Positions 12,701 to 23,675 of a stretch of 64,000 bases of DNA are shown one piece after another. Numbering within the stretch: the stretch's first letter is position 1; each line of letters begins with the position of its first letter. The translations under genes were made by a program, and so were the position numbers. The notes under the pieces are model-generated. The model saw only the letters and a list, made by a program, of their open reading frames with translations, did not search any database and was not told the origin of the DNA. Location of the stretch: positions 3,497,501-3,561,500 of the forward strand of contig JAYKKT010000041.1 of the NCBI GenBank assembly GCA_036023115.1. Direction: 5' to 3'. The DNA comes from Brasenia schreberi (Eukaryota; Streptophyta; Magnoliopsida; Nymphaeales; Cabombaceae).

Positions 12701-13917
12701 AAAAGCTTGATTCCAAGTTGTGCATTCCATGAGGCCGATATAATGCACGCTCGGTAAGGTCTTACAATGCCCTCCATTTCCATGATCTAGGAGTATCAGG
12801 ATAATAGCTTTACCATGATAAAACATCAAGCAACAGCAACAACCTTCTACTGCAGCAGACCCATAGTGTGCCTAACCTGAGCTTGTCTATCAAGAAACAG
12901 AGAAAGCTAAGACTTTTCCCTAAACCATTTCTTTGCAGTAAGTTGAAGGATAATGCAATACCCCCAACTCCTGAATAATCCTTCGGAGATCAGCGATGAT
13001 GCAAACTCATTGGTACATGATTTCTTTAGTAACATGACATATTAAACTACCAAACTTACAATTTTGAGCATATATCAGCCGTTTGCCTGAAGCATGCAAT
13101 CCCAGGGAACCCATCCTACTGATGTAGCTTTGCCTTAAACATTGCAAGGATTGTTATTGGATCGGATTTCATGCTGGTCCAGGTATGTCCAGGTCCAAGA
13201 TCCACCCATACAAGACTCACATCGGCAGTCTGTCAAGCCTACCACGAGAAAAAACATACTGAGATCCTATAAGCGAAACGTACACGATTCCTAGAAAAGG
13301 AATTATAATTTGGGGTAGAGGGTGTACCCTTAATAATTTGAGGTGTGCATTTAGTAATTGTGATACTTAAAAGTAACCTATAACAGGCTCGATCAGCTCT
13401 TTGTCGGTCTATCCTAACACATTGACACCCTTAATTGCAATAAGAATGCACTGATCAAGCTCGTTATGCAATATCCACTCAGAGTCTGAACAAGGAACCC
13501 TAAAGCCATGAAAGCAGAGACCCTTCGAGCCCATATTATTGTGGTATATTTGTTTCTTGATGTGAATCATTCTCTGGGATCATCCCTGTAATAATGGGAT
13601 GAAGCGGAATGTAGACATGAAAGACTAAGAACTCAACAGGACCTGACCCCTCCTTGTATTGAGACAAAGAGAATAATGCTTTGAATTTCAAAGAGTTGCT
13701 TTTTCTTTTTGAAATTGATTGAAATTCAAAATGAAGCCCATGATTCTTGTTATTTGCAACCCATGCACGTCAAAATATTGCAACCGAGCCAGAGATCGGG
13801 AAGATCATGAAGTGGCACCCAAAACAGGTTATTTTGTGTGTACCATCTTATACATGTTACATACACTTCCAAATCCTACCTGACGTAACATAGAAAAGTC
13901 AAATGAGAAAAGCACAA
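12701..13917. other. Intergenic, no supported gene
   Basis: Mixed-composition DNA with no coding motif, RNA gene or clear transposon terminus. Confidence 0.4.
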
Positions 13918-14009
13918 CGAGCAATAGCCCTGGTTAGCGTGTAAACTAAAGAAGTTGAAGGTCACGAGTCCGATACACGAGGCATGCATCTGGCTCTGGC
14001 CTCCCCATA
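13918..14009 (+). repeat. tRNA-derived SINE, family A
   Basis: It reads AGCAATAGCCCTGGTTAGCG (box A-like) and then GGTCACGAGTCCGATACACG (box B-like), and ends TGGCCTCCCCAT. This order matches the minus-strand copies at 44918-45018, 49041-49140 and 58955-59078. Confidence 0.65.
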
Positions 14010-14233
14010 TTAACAAAAGGAAGAAGCCAAGTCAGAACAATTACATATTTATCTATGTGCATAATATAAACAAAAATGGTGGATAAATTATGAAGTGGAT
14101 TAAAGAATGACTTTCCACAACGAAATGAATTGCTGATACACAAGTGATGGATGCTGCAATCTGCGAGGACCTTGTAGTAGAGGAAATGTCTGTCCACACG
14201 ATGAACATACACAAGTATCCCGAATAAACAGCG

Positions 14234-14256
14234 CCCCCCCCCCCCCCCCCCCCCCC
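14234..14256. repeat. Poly-C tract (23 C)
   Basis: An uninterrupted run of 23 cytosines, preceded by GCG and followed by AAAC. The length in the real genome may differ because such runs are hard to sequence. Confidence 0.9.
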
Positions 14257-14282
14257 AAACTAACAAAACATGTAAAACCAAG

Positions 14283-14420
14283 CCTTATCCCACATAAAGT
14301 GGCATTTGCGACATGGGTTCTTAGTCGACCTTTGCTCTATCTTGTGATCACATTAACACTTAAAAAAGTAAGATCATGCTCTACAATGCTTTTGATGCCT
14401 TTCAAAAGTGCTCACCATCT
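14283..14420 (-). repeat. LINE/SINE 3'-end fragment
   Basis: AAGCCTTATCCCACATAAAG followed by GACATGGGTTCTTAG resembles the common plant RTE 3' end (AAGCCTT..CCCA..CTACATGG), but it differs from the family at 9374 and 23676. It may be a related element. It lies just 3' of the FAM136A-like gene. Confidence 0.45.
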
Positions 14421-14655
14421 AATTTCTCTTACATTCATGCAAAGAAAAAGAATACCAAAAAACTTCATTACATTACATTTATCCTTGTTAAGAATGAAAC
14501 TTTGGTTCAGGGTGTGAAATCTCAGTCTCAATCTCAATATCAAGAAAATTGAGGAAAAGGAATATCCTTCTAATTTAGGTAGCTCAGATGCTATCACCGT
14601 AATAAGTGCCTATAAGCAGGCAGTCAGCAGAAACCGGCAAATATAGGTGGTTCGA

Positions 14656-17600
14656 TCATTTATCAATGGAGAGAGCTGTACTTAATTTATCAACAAGATG
14701 CGGCAACACCTGAGTGCTATCTTCAAGCGCTTTATCTACACATGACTCGAGTTCATTCACAGCTCCAGCTTTCTGCGGCTTTAGTTTTGCGGCTTCAAAA
14801 CGATCTTGGCAGACCATTAAGGATCGATTCAGTCGTTCCTATCATGAAGAAAAATGTTTGAAAATATTTCATTAGGATAAACAAACCAGTTCTACCTTCA
14901 TGTACATTATTTCACAGAGAATTATAAATTAGGAAATAGGCAAATGAAGTTGACAGTATAACATTATGATACATGTAATTCTTCACATCCTTTAGTTCTT
15001 CATCTCTTCATCTCTTCTGATTTTTCTTTGCTTGTGCATTTGAATCATATAGCCAAATTGCAGAAAAATACTACAGATGAAGTTGGAACCTGATGCAACC
15101 ATCAGCAGACAAAAACTAGGCACATGGAATATATCACCCACCACACTTGCAACCCAAGTGCAATGTAACATGTATTTTCCATGGCCAACACGATGCAAGT
15201 TCCCCAGCTATATGAGTTATCCACGTGACCTACAATCACAACATGAATTTACCAAGGCCAAAAACTTGCAAACTAAGTTGTGGTGTAACATGTATTTACT
15301 GAGGCCAGACCCAAGTTGCAGAGTGTCATGTTGTACTGTGGTGAAGTTCTAGTTTCTATGTGCAATACATGCCTTGGGCCCTTAACAACAAGATTCAATC
15401 CAAGAAAGAATGAAAACGCAGTGATGAAATTGTTGGTATTAAAATGTTAGGTGTTTTACCATAAAATGTTAGGAGTTGACAAGATCATAAAACTATGGAT
15501 TAGTAGCTTAACTTAAAATTCTTGGCCTCTATATAGAAGTTATTTATGCACAACGTGTTTGAAGCATGAAGCAAGCTGAAACTTTCACAAAGGTCTTTTA
15601 TTGTGTACAATAGAGATATGAAATTATCAAATCAAGCTTTTATATGAGTATCATGTCTCACCACCAAACATTGAATGTCTCGTGTATAAGACACAAGGGA
15701 TTGTTAATTGGAGCTAGACAAGCCCCTCTTGAATGGGTTGATTGTTTAATTGAGACCTTGGTGATAAGGTGGGAATCGACACCTTTAGCTGATTTACCCC
15801 TGGTAGAGATTAGCTTGAAATGCATCTCCTTCAAAGGCTTTTATGGAGTTCATGGTTGGATTTAGGGGCGTCTAGGAAAATCCGGCCAAGTGCTAGAGAG
15901 GGAGAGAGTTGAGAAGAGAACTTGCATTATCATAGCTAGCCTCTCCTATTTATAGAGGCAAAACTATCAGGTTTATAATTACACGCACAATAAAAAAAGA
16001 AGAGCAAACTTACAGCAACAAGCCATACTAAAACAAGAGAAATGTTGCCAGGTATAAAATCATCGAAAAACAAAAAGAACTACACAATCACAAATAACTT
16101 ACAGCAACAAGGTTTAATAAACTAATCTAGAAGGTTTTAGGGATGAACCTAACTACATTACTTCTTACATCTGGAAAACGCTAATGGCCAAAATAAAGAC
16201 TTCAGCTGCAATTCTCGTCCAAATGTTAGTGCATGCAGTCCCAACACAAGCTCAAAGTTTCTACTGCAACGCTTTCCAATCATGAGCTAATACAGTATAT
16301 GAGGGTGCTTAGTGTGACCCCACCTATATAAAGACAGATACATCAAGAAAGGATGAGAAAAATGCCATGCCCTACCAAAGTACTAGAGTGCACCCTCCTT
16401 AACAGTTCCAGAAAAGGAAGGAGCATGCAACAAAAAGGCCACCATCATATCCAGACATAGAAGGCAAGGTGAACTTTGAGGGGAAGTGAGTGTTAGCAAA
16501 ACATATAGTTGGAATTGAACTGTAACCAAATGGAGAGGTTCCGTGTACATTGAATACCCCTATGAGATAGTGTGATGAGTGAGTCTACACAAATAGAGAT
16601 CCAGTGACATGTATTAGTTGTATGATATGCCAAAAACTTTATGATGATATGAGTACACAACATAGAATTTTCAACCGTTATATGTTTGTACAGTGATACA
16701 AGAATGCATCACATTGTATCCAGTGGTTCCATTCCATCATGTATTTTACAAAGATGATACTGCATGAAGCTACATGACACTTAAATTCTCGTTACTTGAT
16801 ATTAGACATGCTCAATAGTGTTGACCACTTTCAAATTACTCATGTTCAAGCTACATCTCTTACAAGTGCCAACATCTGAAATTGAAGCAAACATTATATA
16901 TACACACATATATGTATGTATGTATTTATATGTATGTATGCATGCATGTATGTCCGTACGTATATAATCAGTAACAGTATAATATAATTTAAAATGTCTG
17001 GATCTTAAAGATTAATGATAGATTGGCGACAGGATTTGGTTGATGCTTGATAGAAAAGATTAATTTAGAAGCATTAATTGCCACTATTGAAGAGGCATTC
17101 ATCTCTGTCTAAAATGCAGCTTCCATCAAGCTCATTCAGCTTTAATAAGCAAGATCTATGATATAAGAAAAAGTCTTGCTGTTTCCTACTTCTGTTACAG
17201 CATAAAATACAGGATCAACGAAAGATTCAGTCAGGGATTAAGTGGTTGGTTCTTGATAGGCAAGGCCATTTCAGAAACATAAACTGTAACTAGGCAATAT
17301 GCATCCGTCTTCTTTCAAGGTGCAGTTATCTTCCTGCACATTCAGCTTTAATAAGAAAGGTCTCTGACATGTCAAAATGTCCTATCATTTCCAACTAGTT
17401 TTGATGTACTAAAATATTCCAGGACTAAAAACCATCCAGATTCAACAAGTAAAACAGCATCCATGCATCATGAACTTGTACCATCTAGGTAACTTCTGCT
17501 ATTGTTTCCATAATCCCATTGAATGAACCAAAGTTACATAGAAATGTCTCAACCGTCTAAAAAGAGACACAGAATGTTTCAAGCTTGGACTGCACCCAAT

Positions 17601-19155
17601 TTGGGATAGGACCAGATATGCAATTTTATATTAAGATAAAGCAACATCAAGTTAGCTTCAGAGTTTTACTCATGGATAGACAAAACGCCAATAATAATAT
17701 TAATATGCTTAATGCCACTAAGGTAATTGTGCAGAAGACTAATGCCCAAGTTTCAAAAGAGAGAAGGAAACAGCATGATAGCTGAAACTATAAACTGCCA
17801 AAAATTAAGAATGACCTTTATTTACCTGAAACTTGGCCATCTCATCCTCAACCAAGCCATTTGCCTTGAGAACGGGAACACTGCAACTCTCCACGCAGTG
17901 ATTTATATCTTCTTGTTTCCTCCTTCTATCAAAACACTCATATGCACATTTGAAATATGCTTGCTGAAATCAACCATCGCAAAAAGAACTTAGGGAAGGT
18001 CAACATGAAATAAGGAAACTCAGAACCATCACACCTGCCATATGGTAGTATGAGTTCGTAGACATGGATATAACAGACAAATGATAGGTTGAAAATTATT
18101 CACATAGTTTATATATTGATCATTTATGTCACAAATTTCTATCAAGTTCATTTTGGCTTTTAAGATGACAAAAGATCGAGAACTCAAAATTCATGACAAA
18201 AAGAAGATGTAAGAAAATAATCAAATTCCATGATTTTTACCAAGTATGAATAAGGCAAAAGAATGGTTAAAAACGTAAAACAACGGCTAGGTCTTGCATT
18301 TGGTTTTTGATTGATCTAAAACCGAAGGGCTACCACTGTATGATATGGTGGTACTGCATCTGGCGTGAAAATAAACCAATGACATATGTGAACAACCATA
18401 TAATTGGAACCAAGACAATTCAATCCACAGACATGGCACTTTAAGTTCAGCAATTTCAGAAACGGGAGGAAAGAATGAAATTCAGCCAAAAACGTTTGTG
18501 GTTTAATGTCAAAGGCAACCAAAGGCAATTCAAACTATGTATATACAACATATATTTGTATATATACATATATATGTACATACATATTATATTTTATATT
18601 TGAGTTCAGGAAATTCAGAAACGGTAGGAAAGCATGAAATTCAGCCAAAAACATTTGTTGGTTAATGTTAAAGGCAACCAAAGGCAACTATATATAGTAT
18701 GTATATTTTAGTTCCGTAAATTCAGAAACGTAGGAAAGCATGAAAATTCAGCCAAAATTTTTTGCAGTTTAATATCAATAACAAACAAAGGCAATTCAGA
18801 CTACGTGGGTGTGTCTGTGCGAGTGTGTGGACAATGCAATGCCGTTAGAGAGAAACGCCTTGAAACAAGCACAAGAAGAGGAAATGTTTCCTAACACAAT
18901 TTACATAGCAGCAATCGTAAACCACAAACCACTCAAGGAAGGAACAGAAACAGAGGACACTCTAACTGATGCTAATTCCTTAAACAGACCGAAGAAGAGG
19001 GTAGAGGGAAAGCGATTCCTACAAACCTGAAGAGTGAAATTAACGTGGTCCTGAACGGGAGACAGCTGCCTCTGGACCTCCAGATTAACGTCATTCAGTT
19101 TCCTCCGTATTCTCTCTGACACGATTCTCTCCTCTCCCGGAAAACTCATACTCAT
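14656..19155 (-). CDS. FAM136A: FAM136A-like protein (DUF842), 3 exons, 149 aa
   Basis: Coding exons on the minus strand are 19027-19155 (43 codons), 17826-17963 (46 codons) and 14656-14838 (60 codons plus TGA). All introns begin GT, end AG and are phase 0. The product has the DUF842 layout: IQDHV-like PVQDHVNFTLQ (34-43), twin CX3C motifs CAYEC (49-53) and CVESC (66-70), EMAKFQERLNRSL across the second junction, and VCQDRFEAAK. Human FAM136A is 138 aa and is reported in the mitochondrial intermembrane space. Twin CX3C cysteines fit import by oxidative folding, but the exact function is unknown. The start at 19155 (MSMSF) was chosen because the in-frame ATG at 19206 lies in a GA repeat; 19149 is an alternative. 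Intron 2 is about 3 kb and intron 1 about 1.1 kb with a minisatellite. A telo-box lies 75 bases upstream of the start. Confidence 0.95.
15600..15975 (-). other. LTR- or promoter-like block inside FAM136A intron 2
   Basis: On the minus strand a TATA-like CTATAAATAGGAGAGG near 15947-15962 is followed by a CT-rich leader, as in LTR promoters. No second LTR, primer site or target duplication was identified, so this may be a solo LTR or chance. Confidence 0.3.
18444..18805. repeat. Three-unit minisatellite in FAM136A intron 1
   Basis: Three diverged direct repeats of about 97 bases (18444-18540, 18603-18700, 18710-18805) share TTCAGAAACG, then AAATTCAGCCAAAAA and then CAAAGGCAA. Units 1 and 2 are separated by a TA/TG-rich spacer. 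Confidence 0.85.
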
Positions 19156-19229
19156 ACTCAGCCGAACCACGCACAGAGAGAGAGAGAGAGACAGATGGGA
19201 CACCACAAAAGCGTTTAAGGGAACGCCTT

Positions 19230-19238
19230 AAACCCTAA
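19230..19238 (+). promoter_or_regulatory. Telo-box upstream of the FAM136A-like gene
   Basis: AAACCCTAA lies 75 bases 5' of the assigned start. Telo-boxes are common near start sites of plant housekeeping, ribosomal and mitochondrial protein genes. A diverged duplicate of the surrounding block (CCTTAAACCCCAACG) sits near 19343. Confidence 0.5.
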
Positions 19239-19379
19239 CGTTTTTTAAGTTTACCGTGTCGATGAGAAAGTACGAGTCCAGGGGTGAAGTTCTAATGCGG
19301 ATTACCTTCCTTGGTGGCACGAGAGAGACGGTTTATGAGGACACCTTAAACCCCAACGTTCTCCTTTTTCAACCTGTTT

Positions 19380-19970
19380 ACCAAGTAAGCGAGCTGACTT
19401 GACCGGTTTGGACCCGGCCTGATTTCTCAAGTTGGAAATGAACCGGGTCCTAAACCGGTCTAAACTGGAATCAGCTAAGCCTGACCCACGACGCTAACTC
19501 AACAATTCCTGGTTCGGTTTTGGTTAATCCAATCCAAAACGGCATCGAAGCCAGAGCGACCTGTTTCTTGTTTAGTTAAGCTCTTTTATATACATTTAAT
19601 AGTTCTAAAACAAATTAACTCTCAGTCATTTCTTTTCCTCAATAAAATGTAACTTGGTATTTGCTAATTTGATTTTTCCTTATGTTCTAAAAGAAGAAAC
19701 TAAAAAAAAAGCATAATTAGAAACATGACTAAAACCCAAACTAGAATTGAAGCCAGACCTAAAACCACTCATAGCAATAACCAAAAACAGGTGGGTTTCG
19801 GTTCGGTTACAGTTCCTAGATCTGAGAGAAACTGAACCCACCATTATCAGGCAATTTAGAACTGCTGGACATGGTTTACCTCTGGGGCCATGTAAGGCAG
19901 TGAAAAAGTTTGAGTCATTGCGTCACTGTGCGAGTTTCGGTGATTGCGTTAGTGTCCCGTGCCAACCAGC
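19380..19970. repeat. CCGGTT-rich dispersed repeat
   Basis: Starts GACTTGACCGGTTTGG, with more CCGGTT/GGTTCGGTT motifs through 19540 and again at 19790-19960. An AT-rich segment lies between the blocks. Same motif family as 9285-12700. Confidence 0.45.
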
Positions 19971-20684
19971 CTTCGATCTAAATACTGATATGTATACCAT
20001 GCAAGTAAAGATTTTTCAATAAACAAGAAGAAGTATAACTCACATACCTCTTTGACATATAATGATGAATACAAGAGATACCGAAACCTCCAAAAATGTT
20101 TCCTTTATTCGTGGATGACTGGCCAATCAATGCATGATAGGGAGAGGAGCCCAAGCAACGATTCCACGGAACTGCCCGGCGGCCCAACCCGCCCGCGAAT
20201 GTGACCCTACCCTCCACGGGCAAGCAAGGAATACACGACCAACTAGAGAGCCCCGAACTCCACCCAACTCTCGCCTAGCATCTCTTTCTTTCTCTCCTAA
20301 ACAGCAACGACAGAACAACAAACTGGACCTATTCAATTCTCTTATATAGATCATGAAACCGATATATGGATCCCAATATAGGACGGATCCTAATCCAGCT
20401 CCGGACGACATCCTACACTAAATAACCTAAAATAGGGTTCTGTAATGGATCCAAACATAATCCAACTCAAGCAAAACACTATTCAACTTGTGTGTATCCA
20501 TGGAGACCCCATGACATTCATAACCCAATCAAGAAACTCAAAATACAAAAGTTGGACTAGACATAGTATCTTCAAAAAGAAACCTCACCGATTCTAGGGC
20601 TGACTCATGTGCGCGTGCCTCTCGACTCTGCTACGTATTGCAGGTAAGGATTAAATGGGCACAGGTTTACCTATTCTCAACTAT
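19971..20684. other. Possible LTR debris
   Basis: On the minus strand TATATAAGAG near 20340 is followed by a pyrimidine-rich, GC-richer leader to about 20130. This resembles an LTR promoter, but no partner repeat or primer site was found. Confidence 0.25.
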
Positions 20685-20815
20685 TTGGTTACAAGAGGAG
20701 GCCAAAGCCTAACACAGAGACCCACACATGCACCCTTTGGGAGTCGAACTCCCCACCACCAACAAGGGTTCTAGAGTGCCCTGTTGTTGAGATAACGTTC
20801 TAGGTGCTATCTCAA
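20685..20815 (-). repeat. tRNA-derived SINE, family D
   Basis: On the plus strand it reads AGAGGAGGCCAAAGCCTAAC, then CACATGCACCCTTTGGGAGT, then CGAACTCCCCACCA. The complement carries a box B-like GGAGTTCGACTCCC. Homologous copies lie at 35165-35270, 35425-35545 and (partial) 38405-38510. Confidence 0.6.
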
Positions 20816-21414
20816 CTAAGTCTTTTTGATAGATTGATAGAGGGTCTGTCACCATATGTTTGCACTCGCTTTCGAGCTGATCACAAGCACTCCCCACCCT
20901 CGGTCCGAATTCATCCAGTGACAGGGCTTCTACACAATGGCATCTTAAAAGGTCATGTGTCTTGGTGTTATTCTTTTCCAACCACACCTAATTTCATGGT
21001 TATATTATACTTAATTTCATAGTTTGATTGTGAGATCCAATACATTAAGATGGGAAAAATTAATACAAGTCGAAATTAACTAAGTAGAAAGTCTTAGAAT
21101 AATCATCTTTGATTGGATCCCAACATCTTAATAGTTTGCACATAATCTTTTGTTACGAATATACCTGGCAAAGGTGTGCTTAACACTACTTGCCTTTCAA
21201 AAATCATGGAAAAGTTGAACTTTCTTATCGAAGATCTCGTACAAATCTTCTCCTGTATTTAATTCAATAGTCTTATTGGAGTCTTAAGCATTAATACGAG
21301 TACGTTTGGCCAATTCGACGAGCCAAGATCTGCACAACTGCAAGAAGGATTGTTATCTCATCCTAGATTATGTCAGAGACACACACATAAAGAAAGACTC
21401 ATCCTAGATGTGCA
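20816..21414. other. Intergenic, no supported feature
   Basis: No domain, RNA gene or transposon end recognised. Confidence 0.4.
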
Positions 21415-21680
21415 GTTATTTGGCCGAGTTGAACAAGAGTATACCCCAGCTGAACTTGACTCATTCAATAGCTCGAACTCGAACTTCAGTTTGATCAAGC
21501 TTTGATCTTAAGGTTTTGAGCCTGTCTTGAGCTATATCTGAACTACTGGAGCTTCACTCATCAGGACAGCTCATTTCTTTCTCAAGCTTGAGTAAGCTCA
21601 TGAATGAGCTTGACTAAATTGAGCCCAACTGAGATCATGAACGAGCTAAAATTTGAGCCTGACCAATAAAAAGCACACAC
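21415..21680. repeat. Dispersed repeat rich in GAGCTTGA/AGCTCGAA
   Basis: Contains repeated short motifs such as AGCTCGAACTCGAAC, TTGAGCC and GAGCTTGA in both orientations. A similar low-complexity texture recurs at 58540-58690. Resembles non-autonomous dispersed repeats common in plants; no ends could be defined. Confidence 0.4.
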
Positions 21681-22649
21681 AATTGGAGGATTACAACAAC
21701 TTTTTATTATAAAAAAACTATTTTGTGCTTCAATGGATCAACATAATACATTTGATATTTATAAAAAGGCTTACAAATATTTGCTTTACCTTTTCCTCTT
21801 TCATCTCTTTTTTATAGTGCTTTGCTCTCTTTAATTAAGGTGCCTCTCAGTGAAACAACTGGACTTGGATACCAAACATCGGCATATACTAACTCAAAAG
21901 GCCTAAGCAATCCCACAAAATCAATTATCTATATGGGAAAGTTCGTTGACAAAATATGATTTTCCCCGTTATTAATAAAAAGGCTCCTAAAAGAGCCTAC
22001 CCAAAATTATGGTAATCTATAAGCCATTTGATATCTTAATACTAACTACTCCAAGCCACTTTGAGTATTTGTTCGCATATTTCAAATTAATCCACTCTTC
22101 ACTTATCATTGTATTACAACCCGTAGATGATGAGGGTCTTTGACAAGAAGGGAAATGAAGACACCCTCCCATGAGATTGAGTCTTGAAGTTGGTTGTGAG
22201 ATGTTCTTTCGAAATACTATGGCCCAGTAACTTAGATTTTATAAAACCTGATATGAAGTAGGAACGAGCCTTCTTGTGGAACAGAAGATTTAGTTGGTAC
22301 TTGAATGTGTTGGATTTCTCTCTTGACTTGTAACGGCTACTCAAATGAATTTCAATAGCAACGAAGGGCGACAAGATGAATAAAATAGAGTTGAATATAC
22401 CAATAACAATCCACTTCACGGTAGCCTTGCTGAATTGGATGTCTTTTGCAACAGAAATCTCGATTTGGCTCGAGCAGTATATAAATATATGTATATGCAT
22501 ATATATATTATGAAGTGGATCAAAGTAAAACTATAACTGATCGTGCAAATGCTTCAACCGTGCGCTTGGTACACTTTCCTTCACGCTTAACTCGCCATTG
22601 CCTGAGTCGATTTCTAGATGAAGTTTAGAATAGTGAGTTTCCTCCAAGA
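21681..22649. other. Intergenic, no supported gene
   Basis: A 128-codon open frame on the minus strand (22114-22500) has no recognisable domain and AT-driven composition. It is not called as a gene. Confidence 0.35.
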
Positions 22650-23014
22650 TATGTGAAGCTCCCTCTATTAGACCGAATATCCTAATTTTTAATATAAAGA
22701 TGACTTATCTAACTTAATTAAACTTTTCAATTCTCAAGATAACATTTTATTTCTCGAGAAACTCTCTCAATTCTTGAGAAACTTTTCAATTCTCAAGATA
22801 GTGGTTCTTCGAGAATACCATACCACATTATGTGTAGTATAAAAAGGTATCCCTACCTAAGGTTTCAATACACAATCACAACTCTTCAAGTTCTCATCAT
22901 ACGAGAAACTCTCTCCATATAAGCAACAGTAATTATTGTGGGATTGAAAAGAAAGGACACGCTTTTGCATCAAGGATCAATGATATGGCGTATCAAGGTT
23001 TCTCATATGATTCA
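22650..23014 (+). repeat. 5' LTR of the plus-strand Copia element
   Basis: Contains a TATA box TATAAAAAG (22838-22846) and ends GATTCA at 23014, six bases before a primer-binding site. The left boundary is uncertain because the second LTR was not found. The upstream part has repeated TTCTCAAGATA/TTCTTGAGAAA motifs in both orientations. Confidence 0.6.
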
Positions 23015-23019
23015 ATAAG

Positions 23020-23034
23020 TGATATCAAAGTAGG
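23020..23034 (+). other. tRNA-Met primer-binding site
   Basis: TGATATCAAAGTAGG matches the plant Copia primer site TGGTATCAGAGCAGG at 12 of 15 positions and sits just after the LTR end. Confidence 0.65.
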
Positions 23035-23675
23035 TTCTTGTCATTGATTTTAATTAATTTTCTTGATTGAAAATTTTGTGGGATTTCTCATTGATAAGGT
23101 TAATTTGTCTACATATGAGATGTTTTCTCATCATGATCATAAACAAAACGATGAAAATTATTGGAAAAATAGAGAATTTCAAGATTTCACAAACTTTTGC
23201 ATTAAAACAATATGTTTATTTTAATTCAATTCTTAATATTGTGCTTTAATATTAAATTGATTTTATGAAGCATATTTCAAGGTAAGGTTGTTTTTTTTGA
23301 AATGAAATATTATTATTTTATCTATATGTTTTCTTGACATTTTGTTTAACCACTAAAATATTATGTAACACTATATTTAAGGACAAATTGGACATACATG
23401 TAACAATGTAATATTTTTGTTTTTCATACTACAATAAACATGTATTGTTGTTTTTTACATACTAAAAAGTATTTTTTTGCATACTTTAAATGTTTTATAC
23501 ATGTCAAATTTATTATAGGATTATGGAACATCATGTAATGAACCTTTAATTCACACAATTTGGTTTTCTCACCAAACGTGATACCAAGTACAAAGAGTTA
23601 ATTGTTTAATTACATAAAGTCTAGATCAAATTTTGTTGAAATAGGAAATCTAATTAACACAATGTTTTCAATTGG

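Noticed and set aside
22114..22500. 128-codon minus-strand frame
   Set aside because: No domain similarity, AT-driven composition, and it sits in a gene desert.
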